Shown here in pieces: positions 49,470 through 57,226 of a stretch of 64,000 nt of DNA. The stretch is from the NCBI RefSeq assembly GCF_009932335.1, contig NZ_BLJF01000001.1, forward strand, positions 1,240,001 through 1,304,000. The letters run 5' to 3'. Below the pieces are notes generated by a model that was not told the origin of the DNA, did not search any database, and worked only from the letters and a program-made list of their open reading frames with translations. Both the position numbers and the translations under genes were made by a program. Source of the stretch: Pseudomonas asiatica (GTDB lineage: Bacteria > Pseudomonadota > Gammaproteobacteria > Pseudomonadales > Pseudomonadaceae). The number at the start of each line of letters is the position of its first letter. Position 1 is the stretch's first letter.

Positions 49470-50702
49470 TTAACAGCAGCGGCTGGGGCGGGCTTGCGAG
49501 CGGGTTGCCGGCAGCAGCGCGGTGGCCAGCCCCAGCAGCGGCAGGAACGAGATGATCTGGTACACCCACTCGATGCCATGCCGGTCGGCCAGTTCGCCAA
49601 GCCCGGCGGCGCCGATGCCGCTGATACCGAACATCAACCCGAACATCACCCCCGACACCATGCCGACCCGGCCCGGCACGGCCTCCTGGGCATACACCAC
49701 CAGGGCGGCGAAGGCCGAGGACATCACCAGGCCGATGCCCACCGCCAGTACCGCCGTCCAGGCCAGGTTGGCGTAGGGCAGGGCGAGGGCGAAGGGCGCC
49801 ACGCCGAGGAACGAGACCCAGATCACCGCCTTGCGCCCGATACGGTCACCCACCGGGCCACCAGCGAAGGTGCCCAGGGCCACGGCCGCGAGGAACACAA
49901 ACAGGTACAGCTGGCTGTGCTGCACGCTCAGGCCGAAATGCTCGATCAGGTAGAAGGTGAAATAGTTGGTGAACGAGGCGATGTAGACGAACTTGGCGAA
50001 CATCAGCACGGCGATGACCGCCACGGCGCGCCACATGGCGCCACGCGACAGGCCGGGGGCCTGCTGGCCGGCGAAGGTCTTGAGCCGGGTCTGGCCGTGA
50101 CGCACGGTCCAGCCGGTCACCCGCAGCAGCACGAATACCGCCAGCGCGGCCGCCAGCATGAACCAGGCGATGGCCGGCTGGCCGTGCGGAATGACGATGG
50201 CAGCGGTCAACAGCGGGCCGAGGGCCGAGCCGGTGTTGCCACCGACCTGGAAGGTCGATTGCGCGGTGCCAAAGCGCCCGCCGGAGGCCATCCTGGCCAC
50301 TCGCGAGGCTTCGGGGTGGAAGGTCGCCGAGCCCACGCCGACCACCGCGGCGGCCACCAGCAGCATTTCATAGCTGCTGGCGAAGGCGAGCAGGGCGATG
50401 CCCACCAACGTCACCAGCATGCCGGCCGGCAGCAGGTAGGGCTGCGGGCGCTTGTCGGTGTACAGGCCGACCCAGGGTTGCAGCAAGGACGCGGTCACCT
50501 GGTAGATGAGGGCGATCCAGCCGATCTGGGCAAAGCTGAGTGCGAAATCGCTCTTGAGCATCGGGTAGATGGACGGCAGCACGGCCTGGATCAGGTCGTT
50601 GAGCAGGTGGGCGAATGCCGCAGCGCCGACGATGCGGACCAGAAAGCCCTGGGGTTGGTCGGCAGGTGTGGTGGCGGCCATGGAGGCGGTGGAGGTCGTC
50701 AT
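49470..50702 (-). CDS. fsr: Fsr-like MFS efflux transporter
   Basis: The start is at ATG 50702 (MTTSTASMAATTPADQPQGF); upstream codons lie in intergenic sequence. 410 residues, about 12 membrane segments. Starts FLVRIVGAAAFAHLLNDLIQ, then AVLPSIYPMLKSDFALSFAQ, GWIALIYQVTASLLQPWVGL, TFHPEASRVARMASGGRFGT, AQSTFQVGGNTGSALGPLLT. The AHLLND..Q..LP..YP signature and FHPEAS motif are those of the fosmidomycin resistance (Fsr) group. Exports drugs by proton antiport. The AraC gene downstream may regulate it. Confidence 0.88.
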   Translation of the reverse strand: MTTSTASMAATTPADQPQGFLVRIVGAAAFAHLLNDLIQAVLPSIYPMLKSDFALSFAQIGWIALIYQVTASLLQPWVGLYTDKRPQPYLLPAGMLVTLVGIALLAFASSYEMLLVAAAVVGVGSATFHPEASRVARMASGGRFGTAQSTFQVGGNTGSALGPLLTAAIVIPHGQPAIAWFMLAAALAVFVLLRVTGWTVRHGQTRLKTFAGQQAPGLSRGAMWRAVAVIAVLMFAKFVYIASFTNYFTFYLIEHFGLSVQHSQLYLFVFLAAVALGTFAGGPVGDRIGRKAVIWVSFLGVAPFALALPYANLAWTAVLAVGIGLVMSSAFAALVVYAQEAVPGRVGMVSGVMFGLMFGISGIGAAGLGELADRHGIEWVYQIISFLPLLGLATALLPATRSQARPSRCC

Positions 50703-50836
50703 GGGCGATCTTCTTCTGGCGAAAGGGAACAAGGCATTTGCCGAAGAAGGGTAGCCAGTGCCCGGTTTGCCTGTCTCACGCCGAACAGGCAGCCACTGTC
50801 GCGTTTCGGACATCCGTCAGAGGAACATGCACGATC

Positions 50837-50959
50837 CCTTGTAGGAGCGGCCTTGTGTCGCGAAAGGGCTGCGAAGCAGCCCCAGAGTTTCAGCGCAGAT
50901 GCACAAATTGCTGGGGCCGCTTCGCAGCCCTTTCGCGACACAAGGCCGCTCCTACAAGG
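50837..50959. repeat. Large inverted REP pair (about 48-bp arms)
   Basis: CCTTGTAGGAGCGGCC and its inverse GGCCGCTCCTACAAGG begin and end the element. In between, GTGTCGCGAAAGGGCTGC mirrors GCAGCCCTTTCGCGACAC. The two arms enclose about 25 bases. It fills most of the 288-bp gap upstream of the MFS start. Confidence 0.85.
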
Positions 50960-50990
50960 GCCCGCGCTGGGTGGAAGAAGCCGGTCCCTT

Positions 50991-51230
50991 TCAGAACGAT
51001 TGACCCTGCCGCGCCACCCAGCGCAGCAATGCTGCAATCGGTACGCTGCGGTGAGCCTCGTGTCGGTAGGGCTTGCCCTCGGCGGTAAAGCGTTCGCGAT
51101 AGCGGCTCAGCACCAGGCTTCGGCCATCGGCCGAAACCCGGGCCTCCAGTTCATGCAGCAACAGCGGTTGCCGGGCAGCGCCTTCCAGGCGCCTGAACAG
51201 CAGCATGGCGCCTTGGGCATCATTCTTCAT
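50991..51230 (-). CDS. Small conserved protein downstream of mlaA
   Basis: 79 residues from ATG 51230 (MKNDAQGAMLLFRRLEGAAR), overlapping the end of the mlaA-like gene by 11 bases; the longer frame upstream is a shadow. Basic protein: ARQPLLLHELEARVSADGRS, LVLSRYRERFTAEGKPYRHE, AHRSVPIAALLRWVARQGQS. It looks like a small strand-plus-helix domain. Not recognised. The overlap suggests co-translation with the MlaA-like protein, but no link in function is known. Confidence 0.6.
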   Translation of the reverse strand: MKNDAQGAMLLFRRLEGAARQPLLLHELEARVSADGRSLVLSRYRERFTAEGKPYRHEAHRSVPIAALLRWVARQGQSF

Positions 51231-52002
51231 GGGCACCCCCTGCGCAATCCACTGGCCAGGTGCCCGGCTCGCCGGCCTTGCCTTCTGCCACCCGGTTGCT
51301 GCGCCGCTGCGCGGTGTAGTCACGCATCGCAACGTAGTAGTCAGGCCAGGTGCGCAGCAGGTCGGTCAGTGGCAGTGCTTCGGCCCGTGCATCGACGATG
51401 CCGCCGGCCATGGCTACGTTGCCCATGGTTTCGACGGTATCGCTGTTGCCACCAAACGGGTCCAGTGCCAGGCCCAGCAGCGTGCCGGTGGCATCGCGCA
51501 GGTTGTGGGTGCCCAGCAGCGGCAGCTCGACGATGGGGCCAGAGGCGATGTTCCACACCCCGAAAGTCTGGCCAAAGTCCGAGCGATGCTGGCTCAGCCC
51601 CATCTTGCCAGACACGTCGACCAGCCCTGCCACACCCAGGGTGGTGTTGAAGATGAAGCGGGAGAGGCTGGTCATCGCCCGTTCGCCATTGCCCTGCAGC
51701 AGGTCGTTGACGAACACCTTCGGCTCACCGAAGTTGCTGGCAAAGTTGTGCATGCCCTGCCGGGCAAAACCGGGCAGCGCGGTGTAGCCCCGTGCGACGG
51801 GGGCCAGCAGATAGTCGTCGACCGTGCGGTTGAAAGCGAATACGGCGCGGTTGGCGGGCTCCGCCGGGTCACTGACCTGATAGGCGACATTGCCGCAGGC
51901 CGCCGTGGCCGGTGCACGTTGGCTGCAGCCTCCCGCCACAAGCAGCGACAAGGCCAGCGCGGCTGAGCGCGCTGAGCGGGAGGCGGATGATGAACGGGAC
52001 AT
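51220..52002 (-). CDS. mlaA: MlaA-type outer-membrane lipoprotein (VacJ family)
   Basis: 260 residues. Lipoprotein signal ARSAALALSLLVAGGC with Cys26. MlaA features: DPAEPANRAVFAFNRTVDDY, LLAPVARGYTALPGFARQGM, NFASNFGEPKVFVNDLLQGN, FIFNTTLGVAGLVDVSGKMG, FGQTFGVWNIASGPIVELPL, GTHNLRDATGTLLGLALDPF. MlaA forms a ring in the outer membrane that removes misplaced phospholipids with the MlaFEDBC pathway. No other mla genes are here, which is usual, since mlaA stands apart. This is possibly a second, divergent VacJ copy; I cannot tell. Confidence 0.88.
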   Translation of the reverse strand: MSRSSSASRSARSAALALSLLVAGGCSQRAPATAACGNVAYQVSDPAEPANRAVFAFNRTVDDYLLAPVARGYTALPGFARQGMHNFASNFGEPKVFVNDLLQGNGERAMTSLSRFIFNTTLGVAGLVDVSGKMGLSQHRSDFGQTFGVWNIASGPIVELPLLGTHNLRDATGTLLGLALDPFGGNSDTVETMGNVAMAGGIVDARAEALPLTDLLRTWPDYYVAMRDYTAQRRSNRVAEGKAGEPGTWPVDCAGGAHEE

Positions 52003-52170
52003 AGATACATTCCTGGCAAGAACTGGCAGCGATGCTGCGCAGTTTTCTTTGCCTGGTAATGTCCGGATTGTCTCGGCGTCGACACTTTGTTTCCGGGTTG
52101 AAATATATGACGGCTACGTGGGGATGGCCTTAAAGTACGGCCTGATAACCTTGTTTTGCGGTGCTTTTTT

Positions 52171-52881
52171 GTGAGCCATTTGCTGATAGTCGACGATGAT
52201 GTCGAGGTGCTCGACCTGCTGCAGAAGTTTCTCTGCCAACATGGCTACGAGGTTGATGTGGCCAGGGATGGCAAGGCGCTGTGGCAGGCCGTCGAGCGGC
52301 GGGTGCCGGACCTGGTCATCCTGGATGTGATGCTGCCTGGCGACAGTGGCCTGGTGTTGTGCCAGCGCTTGCTGGCCGAGCACAAGGTGGCAGTGATCAT
52401 GCTCACCGCCATGGGCGAGTTGAGTGACCGGGTGGTTGGCCTGGAGCTGGGGGCAGACGACTACCTGACGAAGCCGTTCGCCGCCCGTGAACTGCTGGCC
52501 CGGGTGAGGGCAGTGCTGCGCCGTGCCGGCGAAGCGGCCGGGAGCGCGGCGGGCCATGCCTGCGCGACCCTGGAGTTTGCCGGCTGGCGGCTGGATGTGG
52601 TGCGGCGCGAGCTGCGTTCGCCGGACAACGTAATGATCCCCTTGTCCAACGGTGAGTTCGAGCTGCTGCTGGTGTTCGCCGAACATCCGCGGCGGGTGCT
52701 CAGCCGCCAGCAGTTGCTGGACATGGCCCGTGGCGATGCCTACGACGCCTATGATCGCAGCATCGACGTCCAGGTCAGCCGGCTGCGCCGCAAGCTTGAA
52801 ACCGACAACGGCAACGAGCCCTTGATCCGTACCCTGCGCAACGCCGGTTACCTGTTCACGCCCACGGTCGCGAAGCGATGA
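52171..52881 (+). CDS. OmpR-family response regulator
   Basis: The start is GTG 52171 (MSHLLIVDDDVEVLDLLQKF); the upstream TTG gives an unlikely extension. 236 residues. Acidic Asp8/Asp9, phospho-Asp52 in LVILDVMLPGDSGLVLC, Lys in YLTKPFAARELLARV. C-terminal winged helix: IPLSNGEFELLLVFAEHPRR, VLSRQQLLDMARGDAYDAYD, RSIDVQVSRLRRKLE, then LIRTLRNAGYLFTPTV. The OmpR/CpxR-like DNA-binding style GDAYDAYDRSIDVQVSRLR is common in OmpR proper. It overlaps the kinase gene (ATGA). Confidence 0.9.
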   Translation: MSHLLIVDDDVEVLDLLQKFLCQHGYEVDVARDGKALWQAVERRVPDLVILDVMLPGDSGLVLCQRLLAEHKVAVIMLTAMGELSDRVVGLELGADDYLTKPFAARELLARVRAVLRRAGEAAGSAAGHACATLEFAGWRLDVVRRELRSPDNVMIPLSNGEFELLLVFAEHPRRVLSRQQLLDMARGDAYDAYDRSIDVQVSRLRRKLETDNGNEPLIRTLRNAGYLFTPTVAKR

Positions 52882-54233
52882 AGCTGCTCGCCAGGGTTCG
52901 CCAGGCCCTGCCACGGCCCAGGATCACCATTGCCCGCTGGATCGCGCTGACCACCCTGACGGCGATGCTGTTCCTGTTGCTGCTCAAGGGGCTGTTCAGC
53001 CTGTTGCTGAGTGTCTGGGCGCAGCCACCGCTGCTGGAGAGCGGGGTGATCGAGAAGGTTGCAGCGGTCACTCGCATCCTCGACGTCGCGCCCATGGCGC
53101 AGCGCGCCAACATCGCCAGTGCGGCGGGCGACGGCTCATACTCCGTGCGCTGGCTGCGCCGCCATGACGAAGCGGGCGTACCCGTGCTGGTCGATGCCGA
53201 GTTCAGCGAGGGCACGCCTATCCTGCGCGCATTGCTCAAGCGCCCGGATGCCAGGGTCGAGGCCTTCGCACCGTCCGACATGCCGGAGTACGCACCTGAA
53301 CGTGGTTATGCGCTGATGATCGAGCTGACCGACAAGTCCTGGGTACTGTTCCGTGCCACCAGCCGTAGCTGGGGCCTGGACGAACTGCCGCGCAACCTGA
53401 TCATCCTCGGGCTGATGCTGGTTTCCAGCCTTGTCGTCGCGCTGCTGGCCACCCGCTACCTGGCCAAGCCGCTGGAGCGCTTTGCCGAAGGTGCGCGGCG
53501 TTTTGGCAAGGACTTCAACGCCCCGCCCATTCCGGTGGTCGGCCCGCACGACCTGCGTCAGACCATTCTTGCGTTCAATGCCACCCAGGCGCAGCTCAAG
53601 CATTTTCTCAACGACCGCACCCAGATGCTCGCGGCCATCTCCCATGACCTGCGTGCACCGCTGACGCGCATGCGCTTGCGCGCCGAGTTCATCGACGATG
53701 CCCAGCTACAGGCCAAGTTGTTCAAGGACGTCGACGAGATGCAGGCGATGGTCGATGCGGCGTTGGGGTTCTTCCGTGATGACGCGCGGCTGGAACAGAC
53801 GACCGTATTCGACCTGGGCGAATTGCTGCTGACCGTGGTGGACGACTTCAAGGACGCGGGGGTCGAGGTCGGCCTCAGCGGGCCGCGTCGCTGTGTGTAT
53901 ACGGGGCGGCCGGTGGGTATCAAGCGGGTGCTGGTCAACTTGATCGACAATGCAGCGAAATACGGCTGCGAGCCCACGGTGGTGTTGGCGGTAAACGCCA
54001 GGCAGATCGAGATTACCGTGCAGGATCGCGGGCCGGGCATTGCGCCGGAGCTGCACGAGCAGGTATTTGCGCCGTTCTACCGTATCGAAGGTTCACGCAA
54101 CCGCAATACCGGTGGCGTGGGGCTGGGCCTGCCCGCAGCACGTGCCATCGTGCTGGAGCAGGGGGGCAGCATGTCCCTGGGCAACCGCCCGGGTGGCGGG
54201 CTGGAAGTCAGAATCATGCTGCCGCAGGGCTGA
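52878..54233 (+). CDS. EnvZ-like sensor histidine kinase
   Basis: 451 residues. First membrane helix around 20-45 (WIALTTLTAMLFLLLLKGLF), periplasmic sensor to about 170, second helix LIILGLMLVSSLVVALLATR, HAMP to 235. H-box TQMLAAISHDLRAPLTRMRL with phospho-His near 257, N-box VLVNLIDNAAKYG, G-boxes VQDRGPGIAPELHEQVFAPF and GGVGLGLPAARAIVLEQGGS. Partner of the regulator at 52171. The operon is divergent from mlaA, so an envelope or membrane-lipid signal is possible but not shown. Confidence 0.9.
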   Translation: MKLLARVRQALPRPRITIARWIALTTLTAMLFLLLLKGLFSLLLSVWAQPPLLESGVIEKVAAVTRILDVAPMAQRANIASAAGDGSYSVRWLRRHDEAGVPVLVDAEFSEGTPILRALLKRPDARVEAFAPSDMPEYAPERGYALMIELTDKSWVLFRATSRSWGLDELPRNLIILGLMLVSSLVVALLATRYLAKPLERFAEGARRFGKDFNAPPIPVVGPHDLRQTILAFNATQAQLKHFLNDRTQMLAAISHDLRAPLTRMRLRAEFIDDAQLQAKLFKDVDEMQAMVDAALGFFRDDARLEQTTVFDLGELLLTVVDDFKDAGVEVGLSGPRRCVYTGRPVGIKRVLVNLIDNAAKYGCEPTVVLAVNARQIEITVQDRGPGIAPELHEQVFAPFYRIEGSRNRNTGGVGLGLPAARAIVLEQGGSMSLGNRPGGGLEVRIMLPQG

Positions 54234-54698
54234 TCAGAGCCCCAGTTCGCTGAGCCCGGGGTGATCATCCGGGCGCCGGCCCAGCGGCCAGTGGAACTTG
54301 CGCTCGGCTTCACTGATAGGGTGCTCGTTGATGCTCGAATGGCGGTTCTGCATCAACCCGTCCTCGGCAAACTCCCAGTTCTCGTTGCCATAAGCGCGGT
54401 ACCACTGGCCACTGTCGTCGTGGTACTCGTAGGCATAGCGCACGGCAATGCGGTTGCCGGTGAAGGCCCAAAGCTCCTTGATCAGGCGGTACTCCAGTTC
54501 ATGGTTCCATTTACGCGTCAGGAACGCCTCGACCTCGGCACGACCGCGCGGGAACTCGACGCGGTTGCGCCACACGGTGTCGATGGTATAGGCAAGCGCG
54601 ACCTTGGCCGGGTCGCGGCCGTTCCAGCCATCCTCGGCCAGGCGGACCTTTTCGATGGCGCTTTCGCGGGTGAAGGGCGGCAGGGGTGGGCGGGACAT
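54234..54698 (-). CDS. DUF1348 / NTF2-like family protein
   Basis: 154 residues. Contains [100 protein letters not shown] and [20 protein letters not shown]. This is the DUF1348 subgroup of the NTF2/SnoaL fold, a small alpha+beta cone often acting as an enzyme or ligand binder. Its stop directly abuts the kinase stop (convergent, no gap). RBS AGGAGAACCCC on the minus strand. Substrate unknown. Confidence 0.88.
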   Translation of the reverse strand: MSRPPLPPFTRESAIEKVRLAEDGWNGRDPAKVALAYTIDTVWRNRVEFPRGRAEVEAFLTRKWNHELEYRLIKELWAFTGNRIAVRYAYEYHDDSGQWYRAYGNENWEFAEDGLMQNRHSSINEHPISEAERKFHWPLGRRPDDHPGLSELGL

Positions 54699-54776
54699 CG
54701 GGGTTCTCCTCAGTTCGATTGGCTGGTAGGAGAGTAGTAGCCGCTGGCTGAACAGAGAATGGGTGTGCCTGGCACA

Positions 54777-55045
54777 TCATAATTGCAGTGCGTGGAACAA
54801 TGAAGACCGCTGGAGATGGGGCAAGGGGGCTCTATCAGGCTGCGTCGGCTGCAGTTTTCCCGGCAGCCTTGCTACGCCCACCCAGCCACACCAGCAGCAG
54901 CCGGTGGCCGCCAGCACGCCACCTGCCATCGGCACGGCCGCATAGTCCAGGTCCAGGCTGATCACCGCACCACCCAGCGCCGCGCCTACGGCATTGCCCA
55001 GGTTGAACGCGCCGACATTGATCGATGAGGCCAGCCCCCGTACGC
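54777..55045 (-). pseudogene. Truncated C-terminal end of an MFS transporter
   Basis: Read on the minus strand, LASSINVGAFNLGNAVGAAL, GGAVISLDLDYAAVPMAGGV, LAATGCCWCGWVGVARLPGK and LQPTQPD is the last two membrane helices of an AraJ/YdhP-like MFS protein (the INVGAFNLGNA motif is typical). There is no N-terminal part. It begins at a junction with the LLM remnant near 55040. The frame then runs on with non-conserved residues to a stop at 54777, so the normal end may also be lost. Non-functional. Confidence 0.75.
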
Positions 55046-55567
55046 AGGACGCGGAGCTCGGCCGCCAGCGCCTTGCGGCCGCCGCGGAAACCGAAACGCC
55101 AGCGTTGCAACGGTTCGTCAGGGTTGTCCGCCAGGTCCAGGCGGATGAAGCTGCTGTAGGGCTTGTTGCCCGCCACCGTGCGCCAGGTGGCGACCCGGTG
55201 CCGGTGGTCGTCCGGTGTGCCGGGGTGGGCCAGGCAGCCGTCGAGGTTGCTGCCGATCCATTCCGGGTTCTGCTGGGTCAGGCCGGCTACCAGCTGTTGG
55301 CCGATTTCAGGGTCATACCTCGAACACCTGGGCGGCATCGCCGAACGACGGGTCGTACAGCGGCACATCGCGGACCCACAGGGCGCGGTAGCCCAGGCGG
55401 TCGGCCAGTTGTGCCAGTTCTGCGTGGCGGGCCAGGTCCGGCTCGCCGAACTGGCGGCCATCGCGGCGCCGCGCCTGGTCGCCGGCGGGCGTCCAGTCGT
55501 GGTCCAGCGGTGCTTCCAGGCCGATGCTGAAACCGCCAGCGGTCAGGCGTTCGAGGGGCGTGGTCAT
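55040..55567 (-). pseudogene. Internally deleted luciferase-like (LLM) oxidoreductase
   Basis: The start is intact at 55567, four bases after the dkgB-like stop: MTTPLERLTAGGFSIGLEAP, LDHDWTPAGDQARRRDGRQF, ADRLGYRALWVRDVPLYDPS, FGDAAQVFEV, then a stop at 55313. In the next frame the C-terminal part of the same kind of protein goes on: YDPEIGQQLVAGLTQQNPEW, IGSNLDGCLAHPGTPDDHRH, YSSFIRLDLADNPDEPLQRW, LRVLRTGAG. The middle, some 120 or more residues of a flavin-binding barrel, is missing, and the join shifts the frame. Its 3' end is fused to the MFS remnant. A pseudogene. Confidence 0.75.
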
Positions 55568-55571
55568 GGTA

Positions 55572-56375
55572 TCAATCCCAGATTGGCGCCAGGCCGTCAG
55601 GGCTGACTTCACGGCCGTTGCGCTCGAGCTTGGCGATGCGTGCCATGTCGTCAGCGTCCAGCTTCAGGTCACGTGCGAGCAGGTTGCTGGCCAGGTTTTC
55701 CCGCTTGGTCGACGACGGGATCACCGCGTAGCCCAGCTGCAGGGCCCAAGCCAGGGCAACCTGGGCCACGGTGGCCTTGTGCTTGGCGGCGATGTCGGCC
55801 AGTACCGGGTCTTTCAGCACCTTGCCGTAGGCCAGGGTCATGTACGAGGTGACGGTGATGCCTTGCTCCTTGAGGAACGCGGTCAGCTTGCCGTTCTGCA
55901 GGTAGGGGCTGAGTTCGATCTGGTTGGTGGCGATCTCGCCTTCGCCGACCACTTCGATGGCCTGGCGTGTCAGTTCGATGTTGAAGTTGGATACACCGAT
56001 CTGGCGGGTCAGGCCCAGCTTCTTGGCTTCGGCCAGGGCGGCCATGTACTCGGGCAGCTCAACGCCGTTGCCTGGGGCTGGCCAGTGGATCAGCAGCAGG
56101 TCGACGTAGTCGGTGCCCAGTTTTTGCAGGCTGTCGCGCAGGCTGGGGACCAGCTTGTCGGCGGCGTAGTTTTCGACCCAGATCTTGGTGGTGATGAACA
56201 GCTCGCCGCGCTTGACGCCGCTTTCGGCGATGGCCTGGCCGACGTCGGCTTCGTTCTTGTAGATCTGCGCGGTGTCGATGACGCGGTAGCCAAGTTCCAG
56301 GGCCGACTTGACCGAATCGATGACGGCTTGGCCGGTTAGGCGAAAGGTGCCGAGGCCGAAGGATGGAACGCTCAT
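55572..56375 (-). CDS. dkgB: Aldo/keto reductase, DkgB-like (2,5-diketo-gluconate / methylglyoxal reductase)
   Basis: 267 residues, the DkgB length. Catalytic tetrad Asp34 and Tyr39 ([17 protein letters not shown]), Lys64 ([11 protein letters not shown]), His97 ([15 protein letters not shown]). NADPH-binding C-terminal motif [20 protein letters not shown]. Other features: [20 protein letters not shown]. It reduces 2,5-diketo-D-gluconate and methylglyoxal-type aldehydes with NADPH. The two genes downstream in the same direction are dead remnants, so what was probably a small redox operon is now just this gene. Confidence 0.85.
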   Translation of the reverse strand: MSVPSFGLGTFRLTGQAVIDSVKSALELGYRVIDTAQIYKNEADVGQAIAESGVKRGELFITTKIWVENYAADKLVPSLRDSLQKLGTDYVDLLLIHWPAPGNGVELPEYMAALAEAKKLGLTRQIGVSNFNIELTRQAIEVVGEGEIATNQIELSPYLQNGKLTAFLKEQGITVTSYMTLAYGKVLKDPVLADIAAKHKATVAQVALAWALQLGYAVIPSSTKRENLASNLLARDLKLDADDMARIAKLERNGREVSPDGLAPIWD

Positions 56376-56731
56376 GGATCTGCTCCTGGTGAGTGAGGGG
56401 GTGGGCCGAATCGAGCTTGGTCGCTCGGGTTCGATCGCTCTTCGTGTGGGGGAGCAGTGTGCGGCTTTGAGGGGGATTGATTAAGATGGGGCGGGGCCAA
56501 GGTCATTTGATTCACAGTCAAGAATCAGCGGCAAAGTCGTGACTGTGTTGCTGGAATAGCAGATTCTTCCTGTACCGGCCTCTTCGCGGGCTTGCCCGCT
56601 CCCACAGGTACACCACAGGCTTCAAGGAATGTGGCATTCCTGTGGGAGCGGGCAAGCCCGCGAAGAGGCCGGTACAGGAAAACGAAACGGCCCGCCATAT
56701 AGGCGGGCCGTCTGGCATTGCAAGGTGACGA
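56376..56731. other. Intergenic region with REP pair, no gene
   Basis: 356 bases between the dkgB-like start and the end of the DUF934 gene. The half near dkgB is the likely dkgB promoter region (no clear boxes chosen). The other half is a long inverted repeat, listed separately. No coding frame is convincing. Confidence 0.5.
56569..56679. repeat. Inverted REP pair with about 40-bp arms
   Basis: CCTGTACCGGCCTCTTCGCG (56569) is mirrored by CGCGAAGAGGCCGGTACAGG (to 56678). The arms are nearly perfect over 40 bases and flank about 30 bases. It lies directly after the stop of the DUF934 gene on the minus strand and probably ends that transcript. Confidence 0.85.
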
Positions 56732-57226
56732 TCAGCGCCGGCGGAACAGCGGCAGCGGCTCGTCGGTGGCGGCCTGGTAGGTCACCGAGAAGTCCTTCAG
56801 GCTTTGCAGCGCGTCTTCCGGGTCCTTGTCGGCACGGATGGCGAACGCGTCAAAGCCGCAACGGGCCATGAAGAACAGCTGGTCGCGCAGCACGTCGCCA
56901 ATGGCGCGCAGCTCGCCCTTGAACTTGTAGCGGTCACGCAGCAGGCGCGCATTGGAGTAGTTGCGCCCGTCGGTGAACGCCGGGAAGTTCAGTGCGATGA
57001 CCTGGAAGTGCTGCACGTCTTCGCCGATTTCTTCGGCTTCTTCGTCACTGTCCAGCCATATGCCCAGCCCGCCGTCACGGGCTTTGAGCGCATGGGCATG
57101 GTCGCGCCACATCTGCAGCGGGACGATGTAGTCGTCGCAGTTGGTCAGCTCGTCAAAGGACGTTTCCTTGGGCAGCAGATGCCAGGTTTCGTCGACGATC
57201 TGGTTGTTCTTAATGATTCGCTGCAT
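56732..57226 (-). CDS. DUF934 protein, partner of sulfite/nitrite reductase
   Basis: 164 residues. Starts QRIIKNNQIVDETWHLLPKE, then DDYIVPLQMWRDHAHALKAR, LGIWLDSDEEAEEIGEDVQH, FQVIALNFPAFTDGRNYSNA, RLLRDRYKFKGELRAIGDVL and RDQLFFMARCGFDAFAIRAD. This is the DUF934 signature (FPxFxDGRxYSxARLLRxR, FxGELRAxGDVLRDQL). In Pseudomonas it follows the sulfite reductase gene, and the start here lies inside the 3' end of that gene (17-base overlap), so the two proteins are made together. Thought to aid assimilatory sulfate reduction; mechanism unknown. Confidence 0.92.
   Translation of the reverse strand: MQRIIKNNQIVDETWHLLPKETSFDELTNCDDYIVPLQMWRDHAHALKARDGGLGIWLDSDEEAEEIGEDVQHFQVIALNFPAFTDGRNYSNARLLRDRYKFKGELRAIGDVLRDQLFFMARCGFDAFAIRADKDPEDALQSLKDFSVTYQAATDEPLPLFRRR

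Noticed and set aside
48930..51650. Plus-strand open frame of 906 codons over the AraC and MFS genes
   Set aside because: It runs through three real minus-strand genes and a REP pair, which no protein-coding gene should do.
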